From the NCBI GenBank assembly GCA_009911175.1, contig QXWX01000045.1:1-53237 (forward strand): 53,237 nt of DNA. The letters run 5' to 3'. The translations under genes were made by a program, and so were the position numbers. Shown piece after piece: positions 44,743 through 53,149 of this stretch. Source of the DNA: Lachnospiraceae bacterium (GTDB taxonomy: Bacteria; Bacillota_A; Clostridia; Lachnospirales; Lachnospiraceae). Below the pieces are notes generated by a model. That model was not told where the DNA came from. It saw only the letters and a program-made list of their open reading frames with translations, and made no database searches. The stretch's first letter is position 1. Every line of letters starts with the position of its first letter.

Positions 44743-44773
44743 AAAGCAAAATTGTACAATAATCCAGCAATAA
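44743..44773 (+). promoter_or_regulatory. 31-bp motif upstream of the importer operon
   Basis: Second copy of the motif at 32980-33010. It begins AAAGCAAAATTGTACAAT and ends CAGCAATAA, with the perfect palindrome ATTGTACAAT. A TATACT (44803-44808) downstream may be the -10. The binding-protein gene starts at 44893. Confidence 0.7.
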
Positions 44774-44892
44774 TGCGGGTAGATTGAAAAGGGCGTTTTT
44801 TATATACTGACAACAACATCAAGTATTGCCCGCATTTAAAATTTGCTGCGCAGATGGCGGACAAGCAATAAATTTGAAAAGGAGGAAAAGCT

Positions 44893-46212
44893 ATGAAAAT
44901 GAAAAAGTTGGTGGCGTTTTTACTGTGTACAGTAATGATCGGAACCGGGTTGTCCGGCTGTGGTTCAGATCAAACAGAACAAACAGAAACATCAGAGACG
45001 TCAGAGGCATCAGAAGGCGAAAGTGAGGAAGTCCCTGAGGAGAGCGGAAAACCGGAAAAAATCAAGATCATCAGCACCACGGACGATGTAGGATATTTCG
45101 AATACATCGGGGAGCGGTATACGGAAGAATACGGTGTGGAAGTAGAGATCATCAGCCAGGCATATGATGACACGAAGACAAAGATCACGACAAGCGTTAC
45201 CAGTGGAAATGCAGATATTGCATATCTGGATGTGGTATGGCCGGCAGAATTTGCAGATAAAGGGTTGATCCTTCCTCTGGATGAATACTATACGGATGAG
45301 ATGCGGGAGAATCTCCTGCAGGGAAACATCGACCAGATGTCGGCAGGCGGCAAGGTATACGGTGTGCCTTTCTGTAACAACGGAACCTTTATGTATTACA
45401 ATAAGGCAATGCTGGGACAGGCAGGCTACGACGCACCGCCGGAAACGTGGGATGAGTTAAAGGAAATGAGCATGAAGATGCAGTCCGAGGGAATCTGTAA
45501 ATACGGGATCGCCTGGCCGGGACTGCAGGCGGAAGGCTCCATCTGCAACATGTCTACCCTGTTGTGCTCCTTTGGAGGAGAATGGGTAGATGATCAGGGG
45601 GATTTTGCGTTTCACAGCGATGAGGGCGTGCAGGCCATTGGATTTATGACCGGTTCGATTCAGGACGGATGGGCGGATCCTTCGTCTGTGTCCTACTCAG
45701 ACCGGGATATCCTGGATGCATTTCTCGCAGGAGATACAGCATTTGTGACCAATTGGTCTTATGCGTACAATGTGGCAAATGACCCGGCGCAGTCCCAGGT
45801 GGCCGGAGACGTGGATGTATGTCTTGTTCCGGGAGCAAATGGAACAACAAGCGCGTTTGCGACAGGCGGGGGCGGACTGGGAATCCTGTCCACATCAAAA
45901 TCTCCGGAGTACGCATGGAAATTTATCGAAAAGTTGGCGGATGCGGAGATCCAGAAATATGGATTCGAAAAGTTTACGATGATGCCGACATTAAAAGCAG
46001 TATTTGAAGACCCGGAGGTTCAGGCGTTAGATCCCTCCCTGGAGAAAATGTATCCTCAGTTCGAATATCCGGCAAACAGACCGGCTGTTCCGAATTACAG
46101 TGAATGGTCCAATATCCTTCAGGTAGAGCTGAGTTCCATCATGATCGGAAATGAGGATGCGAAAACAGGGCTTGATCAGGCTTATGACCAGGTAAAGGAT
46201 TTTTTGAAATAA
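44893..46212 (+). CDS. CUT1-type sugar-binding lipoprotein (second system)
   Basis: 439 residues; the ATG follows AAAAGGAGGAAAAGCT. The lipobox GLSGC gives lipidated Cys23, then an acidic/Thr linker (ETSEASEGESEEVPEE). Family 1 solute-binding body: ADIAYLDVVWPAEFADKGL, YGVPFCNNGTFMYYNKAML, AFATGGGGLGIL (the usual hinge-region Gly run). It lies 214 bp after paralog A and carries its own shared-motif promoter. It serves the permeases at 46244-48018. Confidence 0.93.
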   Translation: MKMKKLVAFLLCTVMIGTGLSGCGSDQTEQTETSETSEASEGESEEVPEESGKPEKIKIISTTDDVGYFEYIGERYTEEYGVEVEIISQAYDDTKTKITTSVTSGNADIAYLDVVWPAEFADKGLILPLDEYYTDEMRENLLQGNIDQMSAGGKVYGVPFCNNGTFMYYNKAMLGQAGYDAPPETWDELKEMSMKMQSEGICKYGIAWPGLQAEGSICNMSTLLCSFGGEWVDDQGDFAFHSDEGVQAIGFMTGSIQDGWADPSSVSYSDRDILDAFLAGDTAFVTNWSYAYNVANDPAQSQVAGDVDVCLVPGANGTTSAFATGGGGLGILSTSKSPEYAWKFIEKLADAEIQKYGFEKFTMMPTLKAVFEDPEVQALDPSLEKMYPQFEYPANRPAVPNYSEWSNILQVELSSIMIGNEDAKTGLDQAYDQVKDFLK

Positions 46213-46243
46213 CCGAGATGTGAGCAAATGAACAGGAGTGACT

Positions 46244-47134
46244 ATGCTAAAAAAATGGAATCAATCAATGGGAAATGAGAAGAGTACGGCTTATCTTATG
46301 GTATTTCCCACGGCAGTTATCATTACCTTGTTAGGAATCGGTCCGATTCTATATGTAGTCTGGCTCAGTTTGTGCAAAGTCAATCCGGTGACAATGGAAA
46401 CCGAATTTGCGGGTCTGCAAAATTACACGGAAACATTGAGTAATCCAGGGTTTTGGCAGTCCATGGGGATCACATTCTATTTTACGATCGTATCCATTGC
46501 GCTGCAGCTTTTTCTAGGAGTGTGCGTGGCGCTTCTGCTGAATCAGGATTTCAGGGGGAGGTGGCTGGTCAGGACATTGTGTATACTGCCCTGGGCAGTT
46601 CCGACCTTGGTAAACGCGAATCTGTGGAAATGGATGCTGAATACCTCATACGGGATCATCAATAAGCTGCTGATCGCTTTTCATATTGTAGACGAGGGGA
46701 TATTCTGGCTCGGAGATCCGAAGCTTACGCTGAACTGTGTGATTCTGGTGGATACGTGGCGGATGCTTCCCATGGTGACTTTGATGCTGCTTGCCGCATT
46801 GCAGACCGTATCAAAGTCTACCCTGGAAGCGGCGACCATGGACGGGGCAGGCGCGGTCAGAAGGGTGTTAAGTGTATATTTGCCCAGCATCAAACCGATG
46901 CTTCTTGTGGTGCTGGTATTAAGGACGATTCAGGCATTCCGTGTATTCGACATTATTTTTACCATGACGAAAGGCGGACCGGACAACGGAACTATGGTAA
47001 TCAGTTTTTACACCTATTATGAAATTTATAATTATCTGAACTATGGGAAAGGTGCGGCGATCGCATTGATCATTCTGGCTGCGATGCTAATTCTTTCATT
47101 GATCTATATGCAGCTGTTAAAAGAAAAGGATTAG
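46244..47134 (+). CDS. CUT1 ABC permease 1 (second system)
   Basis: 296 residues from the ATG at 46244 (ACAGGAGTGACT upstream); the GTG at 46238 is part of that site. MalF-type, six membrane segments, EAA loop LEAATMDGAGAVRRVLSVYL and the FTMTKGGPDNGT motif that usually precedes the last segments. It is 31 bp after the binding-protein gene, in one operon. Confidence 0.93.
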   Translation: MLKKWNQSMGNEKSTAYLMVFPTAVIITLLGIGPILYVVWLSLCKVNPVTMETEFAGLQNYTETLSNPGFWQSMGITFYFTIVSIALQLFLGVCVALLLNQDFRGRWLVRTLCILPWAVPTLVNANLWKWMLNTSYGIINKLLIAFHIVDEGIFWLGDPKLTLNCVILVDTWRMLPMVTLMLLAALQTVSKSTLEAATMDGAGAVRRVLSVYLPSIKPMLLVVLVLRTIQAFRVFDIIFTMTKGGPDNGTMVISFYTYYEIYNYLNYGKGAAIALIILAAMLILSLIYMQLLKEKD

Positions 47135-47142
47135 GGTGGCGG

Positions 47143-48018
47143 ATGTATAAGAAAAAAAAGAAACTAAAGAGGGCAGGTATTTATATTGGAGCCGTTATAC
47201 TCGTGGTATGGAGCGTGCTGCCTGTTTTGTGGATGTTCCTGTCCAGCATTACCCCGAGCAACGAGATTATAGACGCATCCATCTTACTTCCGAAACATGT
47301 TACATTGGACCGATATAAAATGATCCTGTGGGGAGAGCAGATCGAAGGAGTGAACCGGAACGCAGCGGCGCAGTCGGCCGTATTCCGTCAGGCAATGGTA
47401 AACAGTACGATCGTAGCGGTTGTGACGACAGGCGTCAGTATCCTCATCGGCGCGTCATCTTCATATGCGTTTGCGAGACTGCGGTTCAAAGGGAACGGTA
47501 CTCTGCGGTTCTCAGCACTGTTTTTCCAGCTTCTGCCGCCGATCTCATTGCTGATACCATACTATATTGTGGTCAGTAAGTCGGGGATGCTGGATAAACT
47601 ATCTACGCTGATCTTAGTGAACGCCAATTTTGTACTGGCCTATGTGATCTGGGTGATGTCAAATTTTTTCAAAGCCATTCCCAAGGATCTTGAAAATGCG
47701 GCCAGGATTGACGGGTGTACGTGGATGCAGGCGTATATCAAGGTGGCGCTGCCCAATACGCTGCCTGGCTTTGTGGCGGTAGGCGCACTGGCATTTTTGA
47801 TGTGCTGGGATGAATTTATGTTTGCTTTGGTTTTTGCGCAATCAGATAAAGCAAAGATGATCACGGTTGCCGTTTCGGAATTCGGGACGAAGTATGGGAT
47901 TGATTATGGAATGACTATGACAGCGGGAGTGATAGCAACGATCATCCCTATGATTCTGGTATTGTTTTTCCAGAAATATATTGTTTCGGGGCTGACATCC
48001 GGGGCAGTAAAGGAATAG
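47143..48018 (+). CDS. CUT1 ABC permease 2 (second system)
   Basis: 291 residues; the ATG follows AGGGTGGCGG. MalG-type with EAA loop LENAARIDGCTWMQAYIKVA and a C-terminal SGLTSGAVKE. It is 8 bp from permease 1. No ATPase gene follows; paralog B starts 122 bp later. Confidence 0.93.
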   Translation: MYKKKKKLKRAGIYIGAVILVVWSVLPVLWMFLSSITPSNEIIDASILLPKHVTLDRYKMILWGEQIEGVNRNAAAQSAVFRQAMVNSTIVAVVTTGVSILIGASSSYAFARLRFKGNGTLRFSALFFQLLPPISLLIPYYIVVSKSGMLDKLSTLILVNANFVLAYVIWVMSNFFKAIPKDLENAARIDGCTWMQAYIKVALPNTLPGFVAVGALAFLMCWDEFMFALVFAQSDKAKMITVAVSEFGTKYGIDYGMTMTAGVIATIIPMILVLFFQKYIVSGLTSGAVKE

Positions 48019-48140
48019 GACTGACAGAGGTTCGTTATTCTGAGCGCCCGGTCAGGGTGTCAACGGTAACGATGTTCTGAACAGGATCGTGAGCGGAGCA
48101 TGAGAGACTGAAAAGAGAGCAGGTTTAGGAGTAGGAGAAC

Positions 48141-50438
48141 ATGAAAATTACATTTCCTCAAATTTACGGACACCATTATGTCAAAATGGAAAATAAAAAC
48201 AACAGCACCCGGATACAGCTGGACTTTCCGGCCAGGGTACAGATTCTTGGCGGGAAAAATATCAGAACCAGATACGATCATGTGAAAGAAGAGCAGGGAA
48301 GATATCTGGCAGAAGCGGCAATCAGGGTAAATGCAGAATATGAACTGCGTCTGGCGGATACATGGTATTCGGCCGGGGACGGTCAGATCAGGCTGGATCG
48401 GAGAGTAGAGTGCGTAAAATCCGCAGAGAAAAAAGGAATCCGTGTTACAAGCGGATTTCGTATGGAAGACGCGGCGGCAAAGTCATTTGACGATTATCAG
48501 ATTCTGTTTCCGGGAGCATTTTATAATAAAAATGATACCGACGAAGATGGGATGGACGATTATCTGGGCACCTTTGAGCAGGACTATAAGGATGATCGTA
48601 ACCCGGGCCTGTCAGAGACCGTGTGGTGTTCCAGATCAGGGCATTATACCGCGCTCATCCGGGCGGATGTGCCTTCGGCAGATGAAACGATTACGAGAGA
48701 GCAGATCAAAGAGCGGCATTTCCTGCTGGATACGGAAATCGGATCTCTGGGCTTTTCCCCTTCCAGCTATAAAGTGAACGAGGTCATTCTTCGATGTGAT
48801 TTTCCATTTTGCGAGAGAAACAGCTTTTGCCTGAACGTAGACGGGTCTGATTGGGCGGGCTATCAGAAGATGGGGCAGGGCGACAGCTTTGAGATCTCCT
48901 ATATTCTTATGTTCGGTCAGGCAGAGGACCTCACAGAGGCGGGATGGCAGGTTTCAAAAGTGCAGATGGAACGGATTTTGCAGGAGGACACGGCAGCTCC
49001 GTTTACGATGGAAGAGTCGATGAAATGCAGAAGAGAAATGACACACAACAGCTACCGCGATTTTTCGGAAAAAGATAATGAACCAGCCGGATATTTTGTA
49101 CATTTTTCTCCAAGAAAGTCTTATGGAAAACAGAATATACTGGAATATGGTTTTTCCGGGCAGCAACAGATGCTGGCGTATGTCATGCTTCGGGCGGCGG
49201 AGGATTTAAAGGATGGGGAATACAGGCGCAGAGCCGTGAAGACGCTGGAATTTTTTATGAAAAAATGCATCCATGAATCAGGCATTCCATATGGGCTGTA
49301 TGATGTAGATAAAGAAGACTATATTTTCTGGTGGACCGGGGTGCTGTTTCCGTTCCAGTACAGCCAAGACAGAAACGAATTGGAGAAATATCTGGGCGTT
49401 CAGGTCGTGGAAAGCATCCTGCCGGTAGCGGAAGAGCTGAAAAAGTACAAGGGCAATTATACCAGGACGATGATCGAATCCATGTATTATTTGTGGCTAT
49501 GCTACGAGACAGAAAAAAAGAACGGCTGTATTCATGAGGATTGGAAGCGGGCTGTGATCAGATTCTGCGATAAGTTCGCGGAAATCCAGAATGAGGACGG
49601 TTCCTGGAACCGGGCATATACGATGGCAGGAGAGCCGATCAGGGAACCGGAGATGTGGTTCGGATGCAACCGGATTGAGCGGGGATCCGGAGTGATCTTT
49701 CCAATCGAGGTGTTGACAAAGGTATATCTGGAGACGAAGGATGAAAAATATCTGAGATCCTGTATCAGAGCCGCAGACTTTATCTGCCAGTATTATGTGA
49801 AAGATATCAAATATATCGGAGGACTGAATGATACGACACATAAAAAATCTGTTAAGATTGATGCGGTCGGTGTGATGTTTGCCATGCGTTCTCTGCTATT
49901 TACATATGAAATCTGTCGGGAACAGAAATATCTGAGAGCGGCGGAAAAAGCGGCGAAAGTATTGTCTACATGGACCTTTTTATGGGATGTTCCTTTTAAT
50001 AAAGGGACGGTGCTGGGAGATCATGAGTTTAAGACGACAGGCTGGGCAGGCTGCGATGTGATTCCGGCAGGAAGCTATGTGGATACGGAATTCATTGAAT
50101 TTGTGCCGGACGTGATGCGTATTGCGCAGTACTGTAAAAATCCATACCTTGCAAAGCTCGCGAAGATCGTGTATCTGGGGATGCAGCATGGAACCTCTAC
50201 CTATAGGGATATGTATGGATACCAGATGGCCGGGGTGCAGTGCGAAGGGTATATGAATTCACTCTGGCTTTCAGATTCTGAAAATCCGGAATTTTCAGGA
50301 GCCGTCGCAAAGATGAAGGGAGATGATAATGATACCTGCAATGGGCTGATCAATGGGCAAAACCTGGCAACCATGCATTGGCTCCTGGATCATTACGGAA
50401 CGCTGGATGTGGATACGGTGATCAATCAGATATTTTAA
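48141..50438 (+). CDS. putative cytosolic alpha/alpha-barrel glycan-active protein, paralog B
   Basis: 765 residues; the ATG follows AGTAGGAGAAC. No signal peptide. It is clearly homologous to 42366-44678 over its whole length: FYNKNDTDEDGMDDYLGTF, IGSLGFSPSSYKVNE, CERNSFCLNVDGSDW, GYFVHFSPRKSYG, FWWTGVLFPFQYS, GSWNRAYTM, GGLNDTTHKKSVKIDAVGVM, KTTGWAGCDV and KGDDNDTCNGL. Two differing copies bracketing one importer suggest two related linkages or chain ends are cut. The absence of secretion signals means substrates arrive through the transporter. Family unknown to me. Confidence 0.72.
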   Translation: MKITFPQIYGHHYVKMENKNNSTRIQLDFPARVQILGGKNIRTRYDHVKEEQGRYLAEAAIRVNAEYELRLADTWYSAGDGQIRLDRRVECVKSAEKKGIRVTSGFRMEDAAAKSFDDYQILFPGAFYNKNDTDEDGMDDYLGTFEQDYKDDRNPGLSETVWCSRSGHYTALIRADVPSADETITREQIKERHFLLDTEIGSLGFSPSSYKVNEVILRCDFPFCERNSFCLNVDGSDWAGYQKMGQGDSFEISYILMFGQAEDLTEAGWQVSKVQMERILQEDTAAPFTMEESMKCRREMTHNSYRDFSEKDNEPAGYFVHFSPRKSYGKQNILEYGFSGQQQMLAYVMLRAAEDLKDGEYRRRAVKTLEFFMKKCIHESGIPYGLYDVDKEDYIFWWTGVLFPFQYSQDRNELEKYLGVQVVESILPVAEELKKYKGNYTRTMIESMYYLWLCYETEKKNGCIHEDWKRAVIRFCDKFAEIQNEDGSWNRAYTMAGEPIREPEMWFGCNRIERGSGVIFPIEVLTKVYLETKDEKYLRSCIRAADFICQYYVKDIKYIGGLNDTTHKKSVKIDAVGVMFAMRSLLFTYEICREQKYLRAAEKAAKVLSTWTFLWDVPFNKGTVLGDHEFKTTGWAGCDVIPAGSYVDTEFIEFVPDVMRIAQYCKNPYLAKLAKIVYLGMQHGTSTYRDMYGYQMAGVQCEGYMNSLWLSDSENPEFSGAVAKMKGDDNDTCNGLINGQNLATMHWLLDHYGTLDVDTVINQIF

Positions 50439-50506
50439 TGCCAGAGAAGTGCCAGGCTGGCGCCAGAATGTGATATTTGCAGTCACCCATAATAACAATT
50501 TTACAG

Positions 50507-50546
50507 AAAACCTGAAGATAATCCATGGATTTATCTCCAGGTTTTT
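50507..50546 (+). terminator. terminator of the second importer operon
   Basis: AAAACCTGAAGATAA (50507-50521) pairs with TTATCTCCAGGTTTTT through the loop around TCCATGGA, ending in GTTTTT. It lies about 70 bp after the paralog B stop. Confidence 0.75.
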
Positions 50547-50847
50547 CTATGATAAGGTTGTGATCAGGCAACATTCAGAACAGCAGGAGGCTGGTATTAT
50601 GACGGAAACGGCGGTGACAAGGATTACGATAGCTGCTCCATGACCTACCGGTTTGCACAGGCTGCCTATTTTTTTCGTCTGTACGCTGGGAGGGATCGAG
50701 GTGTTTTTGCTTCCTGTACTAAAGGGGCATTGCGCGGCATCTATCCCATTGGCTGAGTCTGCCGATCTTTGACAATGCAGGTATCCTGACCATCGGATAT
50801 GCCTGTACGAACCTGCAGATGTCGGAAAGCTACAATGCGCCGGGTTC

Positions 50848-50876
50848 GTTACAGTTCACAGGTCGTGAACTGTAAC
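50848..50876. repeat. GTTACAGTTCAC hairpin, complete copy
   Basis: GTTACAGTTCAC (50848-50859) and GTGAACTGTAAC (50865-50876) form a perfect 12-bp stem with a 5-base loop. It shares its ends with the elements at 3982-4128 and 9582-9640. Confidence 0.8.
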
Positions 50877-51011
50877 TGGCGTTTGTTTCAGCAGCATGTA
50901 ATAAAGAATCGCGCTTGTATTCCGGCAGCTGAAGAGCTATAATTAAGAGAAACCAAAGAAGAACAGGTTCTCCATGCGGCGGCCAAGTCTTTTTGCTTTT
51001 TATGAAAGGAT

Positions 51012-51040
51012 TTGCCCAACTCATTCGTATTATTTATAAA
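51012..51040 (+). promoter_or_regulatory. possible promoter of the coiled-coil secreted protein gene
   Basis: TTGCCC (51012-51017), a 17-bp spacer and TATAAA (51035-51040), 37 bp before the start codon at 51078. Confidence 0.5.
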
Positions 51041-51077
51041 GGGGTTCTTATTGGAAAAATAAAGGAGGTATGTAAAA

Positions 51078-51722
51078 ATGAAAAAGTCAATTGTTTCCTT
51101 TGTGATTGCGGCTGCCCTTGTGATCGGCGGCGTGACGGTATATGCGTCTGCGTCAGGCGAGGCGCAGAGGGCGGCTGAGACGGAAGCAGTGGAGAAGGCA
51201 AAAGCGGAAAAGGAAGTGGCGGAGTTAAAGGCCGAACTGGCATCCATACAGAGGAAGACCGAGGCGGCAGCAAAGGAAAAGGCGGAAGAGGAAGCGGCAG
51301 CGAAAAAGAAAGCCGAGGAGGAAGCGGCGGCAAAGAAAAAGGCGGAAGAGGAAGCGGCAGCGGCTCAGAAGAAGGCCGAGGAGGAAGCGGCGGCGGAAGC
51401 CCAGAGACAGGCAGAGGAAGCGGCGGCAGCGGTAGCCCAGAGTACTGTGCAGACGGCGGCGCCGGCCGAAACCTATGCGGCTCCTTCGGAGCCTGTGGTG
51501 GATACACAGCCTGTATATCAGCCGGTCTGTCCGTATGGACATCCGATCTGCTATGATAATATGTGCGGTTATTCAGATTGCCCGAATAGCTACTGCTATG
51601 TGGGCGGCACATATAACAACAATACTGGGACGAACTATGATTACTCAGGCGGTAACTGCTACCAGGGCGGTTACGGTGACGGACATCATGGCGGCGGTCA
51701 CCATAGGCGCGGGTGCTACTGA
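51078..51722 (+). CDS. secreted coiled-coil protein with Cys/Gly/His-rich C-terminus
   Basis: 214 residues; the ATG follows AAAGGAGGTATGTAAAA. A signal peptide (KKSIVSFVIAAALVIGGVTV, cleavage likely near residue 25) leads to about 95 residues of Ala/Glu/Lys coiled coil with internal repeats (KKKAEEEAAA units). A Pro/Thr hinge follows, then a tail with seven cysteines and many Gly, Tyr and His (VCPYGHPICYDNMCGYSDC, ending HHGGGHHRRGC). The tail looks fit to bind metal or form disulfides. It is 38 bp upstream of the sigma gene and probably co-transcribed. No named family recognised. Confidence 0.75.
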   Translation: MKKSIVSFVIAAALVIGGVTVYASASGEAQRAAETEAVEKAKAEKEVAELKAELASIQRKTEAAAKEKAEEEAAAKKKAEEEAAAKKKAEEEAAAAQKKAEEEAAAEAQRQAEEAAAAVAQSTVQTAAPAETYAAPSEPVVDTQPVYQPVCPYGHPICYDNMCGYSDCPNSYCYVGGTYNNNTGTNYDYSGGNCYQGGYGDGHHGGGHHRRGCY

Positions 51723-51760
51723 CCGACAGTACATGACTGCGGCGGGATGAGGGAGTTGCT

Positions 51761-52243
51761 ATGCGAAGTGAACAGGAGGCTGCGAGGGCAATTGAGCTGT
51801 ATGCAGATACGGTACGCAGGATTTGTATGCTGCAATTAAAAAGCAATTCTGACACAGAGGACATATTTCAGACCGTATTTCTGAAGTATGTCCTTTATTC
51901 GGGTGTGTTTGAAAATGAGGAGCATGAGAAGGCATGGCTGATCCGTGTGACGCTCAATGCCTGCAAGGACTTTATGAAGAGCTTTTTCAGGAGCCATACG
52001 GTTCCTCTCGATGAGATCAAAGACCTCATCGCAGATGTTCCGGAGGACCACAGTGATGTCCTGGAAGCCGTCCTTTCCCTTCCCGCAAAATATAAAACCG
52101 TGATCTACCTTTATTTTTACGAACAATATTCGGCGGTGGAGATTGGCAGGCTTCTTGGAAAAAATGTGAACACGGTGTATACGCTTCTTGCCCGTGCCAA
52201 GGCAATGTTAAAGGAGCGGCTTGGAGGTGAGGGATTTGAGTAA
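51761..52243 (+). CDS. ECF-type RNA polymerase sigma factor
   Basis: 160 residues; the ATG follows GATGAGGGAGTTGCT. Region 2: SNSDTEDIFQTVFLKYVLYS, EHEKAWLIRVTLNACKDFMK. Region 4: LPAKYKTVIYLYFYEQYSAV, EIGRLLGKNVNTVYTLLARA. Its stop overlaps the anti-sigma gene by 8 bp, so the two are translated together. It should drive its own operon when released. Confidence 0.92.
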   Translation: MRSEQEAARAIELYADTVRRICMLQLKSNSDTEDIFQTVFLKYVLYSGVFENEEHEKAWLIRVTLNACKDFMKSFFRSHTVPLDEIKDLIADVPEDHSDVLEAVLSLPAKYKTVIYLYFYEQYSAVEIGRLLGKNVNTVYTLLARAKAMLKERLGGEGFE

Positions 52244-53135
52244 CCGGATCTATGATGCATTTGATTCTGTTTCCGCAGGCCGGGAATTAAAGGAAAAGAC
52301 AAAGGCGTATCTGTCCCAGGCGTCGGTCCGCAGACATTCTGGTTCCGCCCGGTATGCTGCCGCGGTGGCCTGCCTGCTGTTTGTATTGCTGGGGATCGGA
52401 GGATATGCGTTTTATATGACCCCTGTCGCGGCGATCAGCATCGACGTCAATCCATCCATGGAGTGGGAGGTAAACCGCCTGGACCGGGTGGTATCTGTGA
52501 TTTGTTATAACAAGGAAGCAGAGCATGTTGTGGAAAAGCTGCATTTAAAGCACAGGAAATATGATGAAGCCATCACCGTATTGCTCACCAGCAGGGAAAT
52601 GTCCGGTTATCTGGCGGAAAATGCCGAAGTCAACATTTCCGTGGCGGCGGAGGATGAGACACGGAGTATCCGGATGCAGGGCCGCGCCGCGGAATGCGCA
52701 GGGGAGCATTGCGGGAATGTCAGCTGCCATGGGGGAAGCGCGTCAGACAGACAGGCGGCCAGTGAGGCCGGGGTGTCTCTTGGAAAATACGAAGCTTTTC
52801 TGGTATTGCAGGAATTAGACCCGTCCATTACCCTGGATAAGATCAGCGGGATGTGCATGGGAGAGATCCAGGCTCTGATCCGGAACTATCAGGGGCAGGA
52901 GGAAGAAACGGATTCGGTAGATTCCCATCATACAGACGGGGAACACTGCCAGAGATACAGGAACAGGAACGGCCGGGAGAGTGAAAACACCGCTGGTCAG
53001 AATATGAAAAATCTGAACAGCAAGGAGAGTGAAAGCACCGATAGCCAGGAAAGTGAAAAGGGAAACGATGATGAAATCGGATATCACCACGTTCACGGAT
53101 ATCACCATGCTCACGGACATCACCACGGTTCATGA
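52236..53135 (+). CDS. RsgI-like transmembrane anti-sigma factor with His-rich tail
   Basis: 299 residues from the TTG at 52236, chosen because GGAGG ends eight bases upstream; the frame runs back to 52221. About 38 cytoplasmic residues, a membrane segment at 39-61 (AAAVACLLFVLLGIGGYAFY), then the RsgI hallmark SIDVNPSMEWEVNRLDRVVS (68-87), with Asn72-Pro73 where RsgI proteins are reported to self-cleave. The extracellular part has a second helical motif (VSLGKYEAFLVLQELDPSIT), a Ser/Glu/Asn-rich linker and a tail, YHHVHGYHHAHGHHHGS. RsgI outer domains usually bind polysaccharide; here none is evident and the tail is a metal-binding type instead. Confidence 0.85.
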   Translation: MSNRIYDAFDSVSAGRELKEKTKAYLSQASVRRHSGSARYAAAVACLLFVLLGIGGYAFYMTPVAAISIDVNPSMEWEVNRLDRVVSVICYNKEAEHVVEKLHLKHRKYDEAITVLLTSREMSGYLAENAEVNISVAAEDETRSIRMQGRAAECAGEHCGNVSCHGGSASDRQAASEAGVSLGKYEAFLVLQELDPSITLDKISGMCMGEIQALIRNYQGQEEETDSVDSHHTDGEHCQRYRNRNGRESENTAGQNMKNLNSKESESTDSQESEKGNDDEIGYHHVHGYHHAHGHHHGS

Positions 53136-53149
53136 GACACGCTGCAGAA

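Larger units (their letters stand above)
50439..51077. other. 639-bp gap: terminator, possible decayed gene, hairpin repeat, promoter
   Basis: Apart from the terminator (50507-50546), hairpin (50848-50876) and promoter (51012-51040), the stretch 50580-50830 has protein-like fragments in different frames, such as FVCTLGGIEVFLLPVL and WLSLPIFDNAGILTIGYACT, interrupted by stops. This looks like an old pseudogene of a membrane or surface protein. I could not name it. Confidence 0.4.

Noticed and set aside
51034..51864. Minus-strand Ser/Pro/Leu-rich frame of 276 codons opposite the coiled-coil gene
   Set aside because: Its low-complexity composition is the mirror of the Ala/Glu/Lys repeats; no start signal is visible.
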